Shown here piece by piece: positions 37,662 to 45,266 of a DNA stretch of 64,000 nucleotides (position 1 is the first letter of the stretch; each line of letters starts with the position of its first letter). Made by a program: the position numbers and the translations under genes. The notes beneath the pieces are model-generated. The model was not told the DNA's origin. It searched no databases and worked only from the letters and a program-made list of their open reading frames with translations. The stretch covers positions 62,001 to 126,000 of the forward strand of contig JAEULA010000034.1 of NCBI GenBank assembly GCA_016793165.1, read 5' to 3'. The DNA comes from Alphaproteobacteria bacterium. GTDB lineage: Bacteria; Pseudomonadota; Alphaproteobacteria; CACIAM-22H2.

Positions 37662-37910
37662 TCAGCGCTTCGCCGGCCCCTGCTGGGGGCCCGCCGCCGG
37701 CGCGATTTCAGTGACCGGAGTACGAGCGATGTCAGTCCCAGACAAACCGTTCATCGCAATCTTGCCCACATAGACGAGACCAGCGACACCCAGCCAGCCG
37801 ACAAGGGCTGCTGCAGCGCACACCAGAAGTGCCGCCCGAGGAGACAAGACGCGATCTGTGTTGTCTGGTTCCATCGTTGCCGCAAGTGCAGAGATCTCTT
37901 TCATAACCAT
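37662..37910 (-). CDS. Small single-pass membrane protein
   Basis: An 82-residue protein with one hydrophobic helix (residues 24-52, RAALLVCAAAALVGWLGVAG and on) and a polar C-terminus. Two starts are possible, ATG 37910 (MVMKEI) and ATG 37904. It is convergent with the ATPase (11-base gap). A sigma-54-like element is found at 37955-37940 just upstream. No family is recognised. Its place next to the XrtA locus suggests a small accessory of the same regulon. Confidence 0.6.
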   Translation of the reverse strand: MVMKEISALAATMEPDNTDRVLSPRAALLVCAAAALVGWLGVAGLVYVGKIAMNGLSGTDIARTPVTEIAPAAGPQQGPAKR

Positions 37911-38569
37911 CCCTGAACCCAGTCTTACCTGCTCACCCCGGCATCACACGCCCCACCGAGGCCGATCGCCGAAAACTTTGCCCTGACATTTCCTAAAATT
38001 CTGTCAATCCGGGCGCAGCTCATGCTGCTGAACATCTTCGCAAGTCCGGTGCCAGTTTTGGCTTTTGTTACGAATCAAGACCTTCCAGGCAGTGAAGCCG
38101 CGAATCCTCTGCGTTTGTAAGATTCTTCTACACCGCAGATTGCGAGGCGCGACAGGGAAAACGTGCCGAGCTCAAGTTATTGACACCAAATCTTGTGCTG
38201 GCTGGTCCAAAACCAAGAATTGATTGGTGGTGACATTGTTCCGCTCGATCGGCCGAGCCGGTAGACCTGATTGATTTTATGGGATCGCGCATTGCCCCAG
38301 GCCGCACCGAGAAGGCATCGTGCCGAAATCGTCGGCCGTGCTGTTGCTGCACTGCAGTATCGGGAGTCGACCACGAACCCTCGGCGATGCGGAGCCATGG
38401 CCACCGACGCACCCGCCCGACCTTGACGCGCACTACGGTCGACGCCGGAGCGCGCGTGGCGATCTCCCACGCGCGAAACTAAGACGATCGCTCATCTCCG
38501 CAGCGGCAACGCGTCGGCCATTTCGCGGTCCGGACGCCCCGTGATCGCGCGGGCAGGCCAATCCTCGAC
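37911..38569. other. 659-bp non-coding stretch with AT-rich patches
   Basis: No convincing gene on either strand, although two 95-100 codon frames exist on the minus strand whose composition is poor. Present are a sigma-54-like element at 37940-37955, TGACA-N13-TGTCA at 37984-38006 and an imperfect hairpin at 38108-38139 (TCTGCG/CGCAGA plus TGTA/TACA). The 38160-38290 part is clearly AT-richer than the genes around it, which may mark a decayed element. Confidence 0.5.
37940..37955 (-). promoter_or_regulatory. Possible sigma-54 promoter for the small membrane protein gene
   Basis: On the minus strand TGGGGCG-TGTG-ATGCC reads with the GG-N10-GC spacing of -24/-12 promoters and 8 of 12 consensus positions. 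The expected start would lie about 20 bases before the ATG at 37910. A TGACA-N13-TGTCA repeat at 37984-38006 lies upstream and could be an activator site. Confidence 0.3.
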
Positions 38570-39796
38570 TCAAGCCGCCTGTACGGCCCCACGACCCCGA
38601 CACAGCGCCGTGTAGACGGGGCTGTACCCGGCCACGCTACGCTCCCATGACCGCTCGTCCTCGACGAAGCGCCGCGCCCGAACACGCATCCCATCCCAAG
38701 CGTCACGAGCGTTCAGCACGTCGTCGATGGCTGTCGCGAGCGCCTCGGGATCGCCTGCCGCGAACAGGTATCCGGTGTCACGATCGCGGATCAGTTCGCG
38801 ATGCCCGCCGACATCCGAGGCGAGCACGATGCGGCCTTGGGCCATCGCCTCGAGCGGCTTCAACGGCGTGACGAGATCGGTAAGCCGCATGGGCTTGCGC
38901 GGATAGCACAGCACGTCCACCAGGTCGTAGTAGCGCTGCACCTCGGCATGCGGGACGCGGCCGGTGAAACGCACGAGATCGTGCAGCCCCAGCTTCTCCG
39001 CCTGGGCCCGCAATGCGGCGTCCTGGGGCCCACCTCCGACGAGCAGCACGGCGACGTCGTCGCGCCGGGCCTTCAATCGCTCCACTGCCTCCAGCAGGAC
39101 GTCGAGCCCCTCGTAGGCGTAGAAGCTTCCGATGAATCCGAGCACCTGCTTTCCCTCGAGGCCGAGGGACCTCTTCAAGTCGCGATCGGCCGCCCGGCCG
39201 ACCGTGAAGTCGCCGACATTCACGGCGTTCGGAATCACCGTGATCTTTCGCGGATCGACGCCGCGGCCGACGATATCGGCCCGCAATCCCTCGCAGATCG
39301 TCATCACCGCATCCGCACGACGGATCATGAAGCTCTCGATCATCCGGGTCGCGCGATACCGCGCGGATCCTTCGACAGTCGACCCGTGGTCGACCGCCGC
39401 ATCCTCCCAGAACGCACGAATCTCGTAGACGAAGGGCACGCCGACGAGGCGGGCGACGAGCCAGGCCGGAATGGCATTGAGGACCGGCGAGTGCGCGTGG
39501 ATCACGTCGGGCCGGACCTCGCGCGCAACCGCACGGATCCGACGTGCCGAGGCCAGGACCTCCGTCATTTCGCGGACGACGGGGACGCGGCTCAGCCATC
39601 CCGACGGCTCGGGAGTCCGATGGAATACCCAACCATCGACCCGTTCGACGGCCTCGGTCGCATTGCGATGACGCGGCGTCGTGACCTGGACCGTCTCCCA
39701 TCCGAGCCGTCGCTGATGCTCGAGGATGGACAAAGTGCGGAAGACGTAGCCGCTGTGAAAGGGCAGCGAATGATCCAGGACGTGTAAGATGCGCAT
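38570..39796 (-). CDS. XrtA-associated glycosyltransferase (TIGR04063 type)
   Basis: GT4-family enzyme of about 408 residues in the exosortase A-associated group. RILHVLDHSLPFHSGYVFRT is the diagnostic start. VIHAHSPVLNAIPAWLVA, FVYEIRAFWEDAAVDHG, VLGFIGSFYAYEGLDVLLEA and KPLEAMAQGRIVLASDVGG follow, the last being the nucleotide-sugar site. ATG at 39796 is preferred to a TTG at 39805. It is divergent from the UDP-GlcNAc epimerase gene. It would extend the lipid-linked repeat unit. Confidence 0.92.
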   Translation of the reverse strand: MRILHVLDHSLPFHSGYVFRTLSILEHQRRLGWETVQVTTPRHRNATEAVERVDGWVFHRTPEPSGWLSRVPVVREMTEVLASARRIRAVAREVRPDVIHAHSPVLNAIPAWLVARLVGVPFVYEIRAFWEDAAVDHGSTVEGSARYRATRMIESFMIRRADAVMTICEGLRADIVGRGVDPRKITVIPNAVNVGDFTVGRAADRDLKRSLGLEGKQVLGFIGSFYAYEGLDVLLEAVERLKARRDDVAVLLVGGGPQDAALRAQAEKLGLHDLVRFTGRVPHAEVQRYYDLVDVLCYPRKPMRLTDLVTPLKPLEAMAQGRIVLASDVGGHRELIRDRDTGYLFAAGDPEALATAIDDVLNARDAWDGMRVRARRFVEDERSWERSVAGYSPVYTALCRGRGAVQAA

Positions 39797-39833
39797 GAGA
39801 GTCAATCGGTCCGAAGAGCGCTAGGAGATGTAC

Positions 39834-39849
39834 GGGCACGCACATCGCC
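39834..39849 (+). promoter_or_regulatory. Possible sigma-54 promoter for wecB
   Basis: GGGCACG-CACA-TCGCC keeps the GG-N10-GC spacing and 9 of 12 consensus positions, about 100 bases upstream of the wecB ATG. The site also sits inside an ACGGGC/GCCCGT inverted repeat, so it may be an operator instead. Confidence 0.25.
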
Positions 39850-39949
39850 CGTCCATCGCAGTCGTGCCTTGCGACGCGTTGACGACGATCACCCTGCCTG
39901 CCTCAAGATCACGTTAATCGATTTATCGGAAACCGGAGCCCGCCCGTCG

Positions 39950-41083
39950 ATGCCGACGCCCCCCAGGAAGATCCATCTCATCGCGGCGGCCAGGCCGAAT
40001 TTCATGAAGGTGGCGCCCTTGTACCATGCGCTGGCGCGGCGGGGCGACGCCTTCGCCCCCTGCCTGGTCCATACGGGGCAGCACTACGACCCGAATATGT
40101 CCGACGCGTTCTTCCGCGACCTCGACCTGCCGAAGCCGCATCACTTCCTCGGTATCGGTAGCGGAAGCCATGCGGAGCAGACGGCCGGCGTGATGGTGGC
40201 CTACGAGCGGCTCTGCCTGAGCGACCGCCCGGATCTGGTGGTCGTCGTCGGCGACGTGAACTCGACCGTTGCCGCGGCGCTCGTGGCGACGAAACTCCAC
40301 ATTCCATGCGCGCATCTCGAAGCAGGCCTGCGCAGCCGGGACCGACGCATGCCCGAAGAGATCAATCGACTGGTCACCGACGCCATCAGCGATTTGCTGT
40401 GGACGCCGTCGGTCGACGGCGACGAAAACCTCCGCGCCGAGGGCGTGCCGGCCGAGAAGATCGAGTGCGTCGGCAACATCATGATCGATTCCTACGAGAT
40501 GATGCGTGCGCGGATCTCCGCCGATCCGGGGCCGGCAGCGCTTGGCTTTCGGCCACGCGAGTTCGCGGTCGTGACCCTGCATCGCCCCTCAAATGTCGAC
40601 CACCGGGAGTCGCTCGGTCGGCTTGTGGACGGCTTGAAGTCGATCTCCGAACGCCTTCCGCTCGTGTTCCCCGTGCACCCGCGAACCCGGAAGAAGCTCG
40701 AGGAGTTCGGACTCCTTTCTGGCCTCGCGGCGAACCAGAGGATCCGCATCATCGAACCGCTGGGCTACATCGCCTTCATGGCGCTCGTCCAAGCCGCGCG
40801 TTGCGTGGTCACCGATTCCGGCGGCGTCCAGGAGGAAACCACATACCTCGGCATTCCGTGCATCACGCTGCGCGATACCACCGAGAGGCCGATCACCGTG
40901 ACCGAGGGGTCCAACCGCCTCGTTCGGCTGGAAGGTCTGGCGGCCGCGGTCGACGATGTCCTGGCCGGCCGCTGGCAGACCGGCCGCCGGCCCCGTTATT
41001 GGGACGGCCAAGCCGCGGGCCGCGTCGTCGACAGCATCGCACGTTGGTTCGAGCGCACCGGCAGCCCGACGACCGCCCGCTAG
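39950..41083 (+). CDS. wecB: UDP-N-acetylglucosamine 2-epimerase
   Basis: Non-hydrolysing UDP-GlcNAc/UDP-ManNAc epimerase, 377 residues. Characteristic segments are ARPNFMKVAPLYHAL, VHTGQHYDPNMSDAFF, VVGDVNSTVAAALVA, HLEAGLRSRDRRMPEEINR, VTLHRPSNVDHR, FPVHPRTRKKL and VVTDSGGVQEETTYLGIP with the catalytic Asp/Glu/His set. ATG at 39950 has CCGGAG 12 bases upstream. Its product UDP-ManNAc could be oxidised by the dehydrogenase at 15344-16627 to make UDP-ManNAcA for the XrtA polysaccharide. Confidence 0.94.
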   Translation: MPTPPRKIHLIAAARPNFMKVAPLYHALARRGDAFAPCLVHTGQHYDPNMSDAFFRDLDLPKPHHFLGIGSGSHAEQTAGVMVAYERLCLSDRPDLVVVVGDVNSTVAAALVATKLHIPCAHLEAGLRSRDRRMPEEINRLVTDAISDLLWTPSVDGDENLRAEGVPAEKIECVGNIMIDSYEMMRARISADPGPAALGFRPREFAVVTLHRPSNVDHRESLGRLVDGLKSISERLPLVFPVHPRTRKKLEEFGLLSGLAANQRIRIIEPLGYIAFMALVQAARCVVTDSGGVQEETTYLGIPCITLRDTTERPITVTEGSNRLVRLEGLAAAVDDVLAGRWQTGRRPRYWDGQAAGRVVDSIARWFERTGSPTTAR

Positions 41084-41099
41084 GGCGCAGCCTCTGATT

Positions 41100-41141
41100 G
41101 CCAATTCGGGTTATTGGCGGACCGACTCGTCGGTGTTTCTT
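41100..41141 (+). terminator. Tandem hairpins after wecB
   Basis: GCCAAT-TCGGGTT-ATTGGC at 41100-41118, then ACCGA-CTCG-TCGGT at 41121-41134 directly followed by GTTTCTT. The second is a short intrinsic-terminator-like structure. The first lies about 100 bases upstream of the sigma-54 promoter at 41217 and might instead be an activator site. Confidence 0.5.
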
Positions 41142-41216
41142 ACAGACGCCAGGGTGTCGATCGGGACGGTCGAGGATCACCCTTCTATTTCATGGTGTTG
41201 TGACCAAGCCCCGAAG

Positions 41217-41232
41217 CGGCACGATTGTTGCG
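41217..41232 (+). promoter_or_regulatory. Near-consensus sigma-54 (-24/-12) promoter before the peptide operon
   Basis: CGGCACGATTGTTGCG matches the TGGCACG-N4-TTGCW consensus at 10 of 12 fixed positions, with exact GG-N10-GC spacing (GG at 41218-41219, GC at 41230-41231). The transcript would start near 41243, 68 bases before the peptide start codon at 41311. PrsR, encoded at 26367-27719, is the sigma-54 activator of this locus. Confidence 0.7.
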
Positions 41233-41310
41233 ACGTCACCCTACAAGAAGACGACAGGTTACTTCGTGAGGGGCGTTGACCTACGCCACGAGTCAGAGTT
41301 GGATATCGCC

Positions 41311-41544
41311 ATGACCGATAAGCTCAATCAGACCACCTCCGCCGCAGGCACTGGCAAGCCGGACATGAGCCGGCGTCGCTTGTTCAAGACGGCCGTGAAG
41401 GGTGCCGCAGTCGGCGCTCCGCTGATCATTACCCTGCGTGGCGGCAATGCCTGGGCCGCATCGTGCACGGCCGCTGCGGGTGCGCCGGTGGCCGGTGCGC
41501 CGGTTGCGCTGGTGTCCAGCTCCTGCATCACGTCGAGCGTCTGA
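41311..41544 (+). CDS. Short secreted precursor peptide with Tat-like signal
   Basis: A 77-residue precursor. The first 19 residues are polar, then SRRRLFK (twin-arginine-like) opens a hydrophobic stretch (AAVGAPLIITL) that ends in AWA-A, a signal-peptidase site. The mature part is 27-28 residues (SCTAAAGAPVAGAPVALVSS and SCITSSV) with two cysteines 20 positions apart and the repeat GAPVAGAPVA, and no charged residue. It precedes the PqqD-like gene and follows a sigma-54 promoter. No family is recognised. A substrate of the HPr-rel-A kinase system is the most economical reading. Confidence 0.65.
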   Translation: MTDKLNQTTSAAGTGKPDMSRRRLFKTAVKGAAVGAPLIITLRGGNAWAASCTAAAGAPVAGAPVALVSSSCITSSV

Positions 41545-41598
41545 TCCCGGTCGCAGCTCGCAAAGTCGGTCGCCGCAAGATCTTGAGGCCAAATTAAG

Positions 41599-41634
41599 CC
41601 GCTCGCCGTAACTTGACCGCCTTTCGGCGAGCGG
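41599..41634 (+). promoter_or_regulatory. Hairpin between peptide gene and PqqD-like gene
   Basis: Perfect 10-bp stem CCGCTCGCCG/CGGCGAGCGG with a 16-base loop. The 3' arm carries the only ribosome-site-like sequence (GAGCGGG) and ends 4 bases before the ATG at 41639, so it could hold down translation of the kinase module relative to the peptide, or act as a partial terminator. Confidence 0.45.
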
Positions 41635-41638
41635 GCGT

Positions 41639-41923
41639 ATGAACGGCTGGCGCGTGGTGGGATGCGATCCCGCCAATATCAGAATCTGGGACGACGAGGC
41701 CGTCGTCTTCAGTTCTCACTCCGGTTCAACCCACGTCCTGTCGGCCGTCGCCGGCGAGACGCTGTTTGCGTTGATCGAAGGCGGTCCCGCGGACGCACCG
41801 ACCCTTTGCCGTCGGCTCGCCGAACGTCACGAGATCGATGTCGACGACTCGCTGACGACCGCCGTCGACCGCGTGATCTCGGAAATGGACGAACTCGGAC
41901 TGATCACCGAGGTTCCGGCGTGA
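41639..41923 (+). CDS. PqqD-like peptide chaperone, HPr-rel-A type
   Basis: A 94-residue PqqD-family protein. It shows the usual small winged-helix pattern (WDDEAVVFSSHSGSTHVLSA, then VAGETLFALIEGG, then a helical C-terminus ending SEMDELGLITEV). In peptide-modification systems PqqD proteins deliver a precursor leader to its modifying enzyme. This subtype is known from HPr-kinase-related clusters. Its stop overlaps the kinase GTG start (GTGA), so the pair is translated in tight stoichiometry. The substrate is probably the peptide encoded upstream. Confidence 0.85.
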   Translation: MNGWRVVGCDPANIRIWDDEAVVFSSHSGSTHVLSAVAGETLFALIEGGPADAPTLCRRLAERHEIDVDDSLTTAVDRVISEMDELGLITEVPA

Positions 41924-42831
41924 AGCTGGGCGACCTGTCTCCGGCCGAAGCCGCAGCCCGACTCGCCGGCGGCGGATGCTCGCTGCGCTTCGGCCCCTTC
42001 GTACTTCGCGCCCAGACGAACGACGGCGACGTCGCAGCCTTCGCCCATCACATCTACGCGAACCACGAGGTCGTCGACGACGAGTTCGCGGATGCGACGA
42101 TCACGGTCCATTCGAGCTGGGACCCGACGCGCCCATGGCATCGCAAGGCGCGCATGTATCTCGACGGCGCCCCGTTCACCACCTCGATGTCCGCGCATCT
42201 TGGCGGCCCGATGCTCGAATGGGGGTTGAACTGGGTGATCGCGTCACGGGCGCACGCCTATCTGCAGATCCATGCCGGCGCGGTCGAACGGAACGGACGC
42301 GCGGTGATCCTTCCGGCGACCTCCGGTTCGGGGAAGAGCACGCTCTGCGCCAACCTGATCAGTGCGGGCTGGCGCCTGTTCTCGGACGAGTTCGCGGTGA
42401 TCGCACCCGAGACGGGTGAAGTGGTTCCGATGCCGCGGGGCGTCTCGCTCAAGAACGCGAGCATCGCCGTGGCCCAGCGCCGCCATCCGGCCGAGGAGTT
42501 CAGCCTCACCTTCCGCAACACGCCGAAAGGCGACATATCGATCCTTCGTGCCCCGCGCAGCGCGATCGAGCGCGCCGCGGAGCGACGGCCGCCCGGGGCC
42601 GTCGTCTTCCCGAAATGGACGGCCGGGGCGGAGCTCGCCGTGACGCCGGTGCCGCGAGCGCAAGCCCTCACCCGGCTGGTCCACAACAGCATCAACTACA
42701 CGGCGCTCGGCGAGCTGGGATTCCAGACGATGGTCCGCCTCGTCGAGTCGGTCCCCATCCACGACCTCGTGTACAGCGACACCTCACCGGTCCTGGACTG
42801 GTTCGAGCGGCTCGCGGGCGATTTCCGATGA
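41920..42831 (+). CDS. HprK-related kinase A
   Basis: P-loop kinase related to HPr kinase/phosphorylase, 303 residues. Walker A is SGSGKST with Lys139, followed by WRLFSDEFAVIAP, which supplies the HprK-like acidic loop. No phosphorelay HPr or PTS gene lies nearby, so the target is not the usual HPr. It starts with GTG overlapping the PqqD stop and its own stop overlaps the nucleotidyltransferase ATG. By family, it probably phosphorylates a peptide or small protein. Confidence 0.88.
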   Translation: MKLGDLSPAEAAARLAGGGCSLRFGPFVLRAQTNDGDVAAFAHHIYANHEVVDDEFADATITVHSSWDPTRPWHRKARMYLDGAPFTTSMSAHLGGPMLEWGLNWVIASRAHAYLQIHAGAVERNGRAVILPATSGSGKSTLCANLISAGWRLFSDEFAVIAPETGEVVPMPRGVSLKNASIAVAQRRHPAEEFSLTFRNTPKGDISILRAPRSAIERAAERRPPGAVVFPKWTAGAELAVTPVPRAQALTRLVHNSINYTALGELGFQTMVRLVESVPIHDLVYSDTSPVLDWFERLAGDFR

Positions 42832-43943
42832 GGGGGCTGCCCCGCATGGACGACGCGGCCCGTGCGCTGCTCCATGCGCTCAGGGAGCCCTCGCGGCTGA
42901 GCGGATGCCCACCGTTGGTCCTGACCGAGCTGCTCGGCCGTGCCCGCAACTGCGCGCTGCTGGGCCGGCTCGCCGCGCGCGCGCGGCGAGCCGGAGTCAT
43001 GTCGACGCTCCATCCGCGGCTGGCCGAGCATTTCCGCGCCGCCCTGATCCAGGCCGAGGCGCATCAGCGGATGGCGAAGTTCGAGATCAACCGGCTGCAA
43101 CGCGCGCTCGGCGCGCTCGGCGACGGGATGATCCTGCTGAAGGGCGCGGCCTACGTCGCCGCGGGCCTGCCGGCGGCGGAAGGCCGCCATTCGGGCGACG
43201 TCGATCTGCTCCTGCCGAAGTCCCGACTGCCGGCCGTCGAAGCCAGCCTCATGGCCAAGGGATGGGTGCAGGAGTACCAGGCGGATTACACGCAGGACTA
43301 CTATCGGCTCTGGATGCACGAGTTGCCGCCGCTGCGCCACGCGACCCGGCTCTCGGTCGTCGACATCCATCACACGATCCTGCCGGCGACCAACCGGCTG
43401 CAGCCGGACGCCGCGGCGCTGATCGCGGCCGCCGTGCCGGTGCCCGGCCTTCCCGGAGTCCGGATGCTCGACGCCCCCGACATGATCCTCCACCTGGCGG
43501 CGCATCTCGCGCAGGACGGCGACTTCAGCCACAGCTTGCGCGAGGTCGTCGATCTCGACGATCTGCTGCGGCACTTCGCGTCGCGCCCCGGATTCTGGGC
43601 CGAGCTTCTCCGCCGTGCCGACCACCACCGGCTCGGTCGCCCGCTGCACTACGCGATCGCGATGAGCCGGGCCCTCCTCGACACGCCCGTTCCCGCCGAC
43701 ACGATCCTGGCGCTGCGGCATTTCGCCTTGCCGTCGCCCCTCGACCGGCTTGTCCGCGCGATGATGGCGGCGAGTCTCGCCGCGTCCGGGCGCAGCGCCG
43801 TCGACGCCCCGACACGCTTCTGCCGCGAAGCGCTCTACATCCGCTCGCACTGGCTGCGCATGCCGCCGCTGATGCTGGCGCGGCATCTCGGCCGCAAGTC
43901 GCTGATGCGCCTCCAGGCCGCGCTGCGTCCGTCGACGCCCTGA
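42828..43943 (+). CDS. Nucleotidyltransferase-family protein of the HPr-rel-A module
   Basis: A 371-residue protein of the uncharacterised nucleotidyltransferase group (PF14907-like). The acidic metal-binding motif HSGDVDLLLPK lies near residues 122-133, and the C-terminal half is helical and arginine/alanine-rich. It starts with an ATGA overlap; an ATG at 42846 is an alternative. The chain carries the usual layout for the third gene of the kinase-PqqD-nucleotidyltransferase set. It would transfer an AMP- or nucleotide-type group, or be a catalytically altered relative. Confidence 0.8.
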   Translation: MRGLPRMDDAARALLHALREPSRLSGCPPLVLTELLGRARNCALLGRLAARARRAGVMSTLHPRLAEHFRAALIQAEAHQRMAKFEINRLQRALGALGDGMILLKGAAYVAAGLPAAEGRHSGDVDLLLPKSRLPAVEASLMAKGWVQEYQADYTQDYYRLWMHELPPLRHATRLSVVDIHHTILPATNRLQPDAAALIAAAVPVPGLPGVRMLDAPDMILHLAAHLAQDGDFSHSLREVVDLDDLLRHFASRPGFWAELLRRADHHRLGRPLHYAIAMSRALLDTPVPADTILALRHFALPSPLDRLVRAMMAASLAASGRSAVDAPTRFCREALYIRSHWLRMPPLMLARHLGRKSLMRLQAALRPSTP

Positions 43944-43952
43944 AGTGGCGCA

Positions 43953-45224
43953 TCACCAGCGGCGCAGATCCTCCAGCGTCGTGACCTCCACACGGGCGTT
44001 GGGGCGGGCCGTGAAGTCCGGGTGCAGCCTCGTGCCGAGGCCCGGTCGACCCGGCAGCGTCAGATGCCCGTCCCGGATCTCGATGCGATCGGTCAGGACG
44101 TCGTCATACCAGCCGTCCACGTACCCGCGGACCATCTCCATGACGTAGGCGTTCGGCACGTGCAGCATCAGGTGAGCGGCCGACCACAGCGCCACCGGGC
44201 CGATCGTGTCGTGCGACGTCACCGGCAAGAAGTAGGTGTCCGCCAGGCTGCAGATCTTGCGGCCCTCCGAGATTCCGCCGCCCCAGGCGAAGTCAGGCAT
44301 CACGATGTCGGTCGCCGGCTTCTCGACCCAGGGGCGGAAGTTGAACCGCGTGAACACCCTCTCGCTCTGGCAGATCGGGATCGTGGTCGAAGCCTTGAGC
44401 CGGACGAACGCCTCGACGTTGTCGGGCGGCATCATCTCCTCGAGCCACATGATGTCGTAAGGGGCGAGCGCGCGCGCGATGCGCGTCGCGGTCGGCAGGT
44501 TCCAACGCGCATGCCCTTCGATCGCGATCGCGATCCGGTCGCCGACGGCGCGCCGGATGTCCTCGACGATGGCGACGCCGCGCTTCAGGTCGTCGTTCGA
44601 GATGTCGTGGCAGAGGATTCCGCCCGCATGTGTCGCCCCCCAGATCGTGAACGGTTCGCGCAGCCGATCGGGGCCAGAGAGCGTCGTCGCCATCGCGTCG
44701 AACGGCCAGATCTTCATGGCGGTGATGCCCTGGTCCACGAGGTCGGCGGCAAGCTCGCCGGCACGTCCCGTCGTCCATGCGTCGTAGTCGGGATATCGCC
44801 CGTAGCCGACACAGGTGTTGTAGACGCGGATCCTGTCCCGGTTGCGTCCGCCGAGCAGGTTGTAGATCGGCTCGCCGTGGTGCTGACCGACGACGTCCCA
44901 CAGCGCCACGTCGACGGCCGAGATCGCCCGCATCTCCGCGCCCGCGTAGCCGCAGAAATTGACCAGGGAGAACATGTTGCTCCAGTGGTTCTCGATCTCC
45001 CGCGGATCGCGCCCGAGCAGCAGCGGGGCGAAGACGTCGTGGATGACCGCCGCGACGGCGCGCGGCAGGTAGTACGTCTCGCCGAGACCGGCGAGGCCGG
45101 TGTCGGTGTGGATCCGGACCCACAGGTTGTTCGGCAGCGCCTGGCGCGACAGCGGATTGTCGCGGCGCCATTCGGCCTCGGGTACCGCCTGGAACCAGAT
45201 CGTCTCGATCTTCGTGATCTTCAT
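43953..45224 (-). CDS. Enolase-superfamily enzyme, sugar-acid-dehydratase-like
   Basis: Mandelate racemase/muconate-lactonizing family protein of 423 residues, longer than the usual ~370. Active-site segments are MKIWPFD (Lys), IEGHARWN, WLEEMMPPD (metal Glu), PICQSERV (metal Glu) and PVTSHDTIGP (His-Asp). The EGHARWN and long insertions are common in sugar-acid dehydratases. It sits 42 bases downstream of the dctM gene and forms one unit with it, so the imported acid is probably dehydrated to a 2-keto-3-deoxy acid. Confidence 0.88.
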   Translation of the reverse strand: MKITKIETIWFQAVPEAEWRRDNPLSRQALPNNLWVRIHTDTGLAGLGETYYLPRAVAAVIHDVFAPLLLGRDPREIENHWSNMFSLVNFCGYAGAEMRAISAVDVALWDVVGQHHGEPIYNLLGGRNRDRIRVYNTCVGYGRYPDYDAWTTGRAGELAADLVDQGITAMKIWPFDAMATTLSGPDRLREPFTIWGATHAGGILCHDISNDDLKRGVAIVEDIRRAVGDRIAIAIEGHARWNLPTATRIARALAPYDIMWLEEMMPPDNVEAFVRLKASTTIPICQSERVFTRFNFRPWVEKPATDIVMPDFAWGGGISEGRKICSLADTYFLPVTSHDTIGPVALWSAAHLMLHVPNAYVMEMVRGYVDGWYDDVLTDRIEIRDGHLTLPGRPGLGTRLHPDFTARPNARVEVTTLEDLRRW

Positions 45225-45266
45225 CGTGGCCGCCTCGCACGGTCGACGCCGCCGCCAGGCGGCCGT

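Noticed and set aside
38128..38470. Two minus-strand frames of 95-100 codons as transposase remnant
   Set aside because: Neither gives a recognisable transposase motif and codon composition is poor; only the AT-rich composition hints at a decayed element.
41311..41544. PEP-CTERM substrate of XrtA
   Set aside because: The product lacks the C-terminal PEP motif, a helix and basic tail. It is a short Tat/Sec-like secreted peptide.
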